Under the pieces are notes generated by a model, which saw only the letters and a program-made list of their open reading frames with translations, searched no databases and was not told the DNA's origin. Of a stretch of DNA of 64,000 nucleotides, positions 62,827 to 64,000 are shown piece by piece. The DNA is from Arachidicoccus rhizosphaerae (GTDB taxonomy: Bacteria > Bacteroidota > Bacteroidia > Chitinophagales > Chitinophagaceae). Position 1 is the first letter of the stretch. Each line of letters opens with the position of its first letter. The stretch spans positions 62,001 to 126,000 of the forward strand of contig NZ_FNQY01000013.1 in NCBI RefSeq assembly GCF_900107765.1, written 5' to 3'. Position numbers and translations under genes: made by a program.

Positions 62827-63639
62827 GTGGGAGCAAAAATATTAATAATTGATCATAATGACTCTTTTACCTATAATTTAGTAGGATTATTTGAGCAGGA
62901 AGGGACAGAGGACTGTCAGGTAGACGTCTGGCCTGTGGATCAGTTACATACAGTGGATCAGCATTTAATATGGGAATATGACTGCCTTGTTTTATCGCCA
63001 GGTCCCGGGCTGCCCCGTGATTATCCTGCTGTTACTTCTTTGCTGGATAGTGTACTGGGGAAAGATAAAATTAAATCCTTACCTGTTTTAGGTATTTGTC
63101 TGGGATTACAGACCCTTGTCACCTATTTTGGTGGAACACTGTATAATTTAAAGCAAATTCAGCATGGCAGACAGGTAGCACTCTGTCTAAAGACTTGTCC
63201 TGCAGTGGCTGAAGCTGGTAGTAAAGCCTCAGGTAAGGCGGATACCGGCGGGCCAGATATCTTTAAGCACCTGAATACACCGGTTAAAGTGGGATTGTAT
63301 CACTCCTGGGCGGTGAGCATTGGCCCCGGAACGGTTCCGGATGTAGGCGGTCATCAGAAGGAAGGTAAGCTGAACAGCAATTTTTGGGAAAAGATACAAA
63401 AGCAGGCGCCCACCGGTCTTGAAATCACAGCGGTAGCCTGCATAGATAAGTCTGGTTTTCGTTTTGCGGAATCTCCCTCCGCTATTGCTGCCCCTGTCGT
63501 AATGGGCGTCCGTCACCTTTCCTTACCTGTTATAGGACTTCAGTTTCATCCGGAGTCTTATATGACACCGGAGGGCGCTGGTATTATCCGTAACTGGCTG
63601 GAATTTATAATGGAGATACAAAGACGGCAGACTGAATAA
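62827..63639 (+). CDS. pabA: Aminodeoxychorismate/anthranilate synthase glutaminase component
   Basis: A protein of 270 aa from a GTG start. Glutamine amidotransferase class I: IIDHNDSFTYNLVGL at the N terminus, oxyanion and nucleophile LGICLGLQ (C91), and the His/Glu pair FHPES (H241, E243). The usual length is 190-200 aa; here about 70 extra residues lie between the nucleophile and the His, in two blocks (about 125-145 and 175-225) of low similarity to the family. Divergent from pabB with a 13-bp gap. It supplies ammonia to PabB. Confidence 0.88.
   Translation: MGAKILIIDHNDSFTYNLVGLFEQEGTEDCQVDVWPVDQLHTVDQHLIWEYDCLVLSPGPGLPRDYPAVTSLLDSVLGKDKIKSLPVLGICLGLQTLVTYFGGTLYNLKQIQHGRQVALCLKTCPAVAEAGSKASGKADTGGPDIFKHLNTPVKVGLYHSWAVSIGPGTVPDVGGHQKEGKLNSNFWEKIQKQAPTGLEITAVACIDKSGFRFAESPSAIAAPVVMGVRHLSLPVIGLQFHPESYMTPEGAGIIRNWLEFIMEIQRRQTE
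62834..62841 (-). promoter_or_regulatory. Candidate -7 box of pabB, inside the pabA coding start
   Basis: Minus-strand TATTTTTG. The predicted transcription start would fall around the pabA start codon, about 15 nt before pabB. No obvious -33 element. No reverse box for pabA was found in the first codons of pabB. Confidence 0.35.
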
Positions 63640-63684
63640 TAGCCAGATTTATTGTCTTTTGGCCAGAGGCTTCCTCTGCGGTTA

Positions 63685-64000
63685 CTAGCCAAAATCAATT
63701 TCTGTATTGTCTCCGATGTTCAGGTTCCGGCTGAGCCCTTTGACGCTGGCATCATTACCGATCAGGGAATTATCCAGCACTACTTCATGCAGATTAGAGA
63801 AAGAGCCGATGATGCAGTCTCTGATAACGGACTGTTCGATAACGGTATTGGCGCCAATGGAGGCATGGGGGCCGATGATGGTATTGCTGATCTTACTGCC
63901 CGGTCCGATACTGACCGGCGGCTTTATAATGGCATTTTCTATTTGTGCAGTGGGGTCGACCTGGTTGCCGATTTTTTTGAGCAGCAGCGCATTGGTTTCT
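63685..64000 (-). CDS. C-terminal part of a sugar nucleotidyltransferase with left-handed beta-helix
   Basis: Open from the window edge to a TAG at 63685-63687; 105 residues are visible and the start is outside. The repeats (IGPGSKISNTIIGPHASIGA, ANTVIEQSVIRDCIIGSFSN) form hexapeptide turns of a left-handed beta helix, as in the C-terminal end of glucose-1-phosphate thymidylyltransferase-like nucleotidyltransferases. The catalytic domain is not in the window, so the substrate is unknown. It converges on pabA with a 45-nt gap. Confidence 0.8.
   Translation of the reverse strand, partial: ETNALLLKKIGNQVDPTAQIENAIIKPPVSIGPGSKISNTIIGPHASIGANTVIEQSVIRDCIIGSFSNLHEVVLDNSLIGNDASVKGLSRNLNIGDNTEIDFG

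Noticed and set aside
1-64000. CRISPR array, tRNA or rRNA genes
   Set aside because: No regular direct repeats with unique spacers and no cloverleaf or rRNA-like stretch was recognised on inspection.

Overview
The window looks like a chromosomal segment of a Bacteroidota bacterium, most likely family Chitinophagaceae. Evidence: a complete sprA gene (core of the type IX secretion translocon), many candidate promoters with the Bacteroidota -7 box TAnnTTTG, weak Shine-Dalgarno sequences, a zinc-less L36, a two-lipoyl-domain E2, and YtxH/holin-like and DUF3738 families. The genus cannot be fixed from sequence alone. Gene density is high and most of the window is housekeeping, but there are several scars and accessory patches.

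Layout. 0-4.4 kb: 3' part of a NarL-type histidine kinase with its response regulator, a three-gene membrane/stress cluster (YtxH, holin-like, unknown), fabH and ruvA. 4.5-11.8 kb: sprA. 11.9-14.2 kb: three unrecognised genes, two of them in an AT-rich patch. 14.3-23.0 kb: EamA exporter, two Lrp/AsnC regulators, a membrane-anchored MutS-like ATPase, a scar with a truncated transposase and a truncated ATPase, then a PLP-dependent cysteine-synthase-like gene followed by DsbD-alpha and DsbD. 23-28.3 kb: MscS channel, TlpA-like protein, uvrB, metallo-beta-lactamase-fold hydrolase. 28.3-30.9 kb: an accessory patch with three copies of a structured small RNA, an excisionase-like remnant and a zeta-toxin-like pair. 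30.9-41.4 kb: a histidine kinase, then a seven-gene sulfate-assimilation operon (cysH, cysD, cysN, cobA, cysJ, cysI and a siroheme-synthase/TauE fusion) behind a palindrome and a good promoter. The operon turns sulfate into APS, reduces APS directly (no APS kinase seen), reduces sulfite, makes the siroheme that needs, and may export excess sulfite.

41.5-49.2 kb: GNAT acetyltransferase, pyruvate dehydrogenase E2, and the infA-rpmJ-rpsM-rpsK-rpsD-rpoA-rplQ operon, in which nearly every spacer holds a strong stem-loop. 48.5-58 kb: DUF6580 membrane protein, metG, a WecA/MraY-type transferase, glyS, a LemA/TPM trio and a TehA/SLAC1-type channel. 58.3-64 kb: a frameshifted AAA/DUF4143 ATPase, a thioredoxin-DUF3738 protein, the folate genes pabC-like, pabB and pabA (pabA divergent with a 13-bp gap), and the 3' end of a sugar nucleotidyltransferase.

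No tRNA, rRNA or CRISPR array was recognised. The most interesting unexplained structure is the small-RNA trio on the minus strand at 28.3 and 30.4-30.8 kb, each with its own promoter, shared upstream element and terminator.
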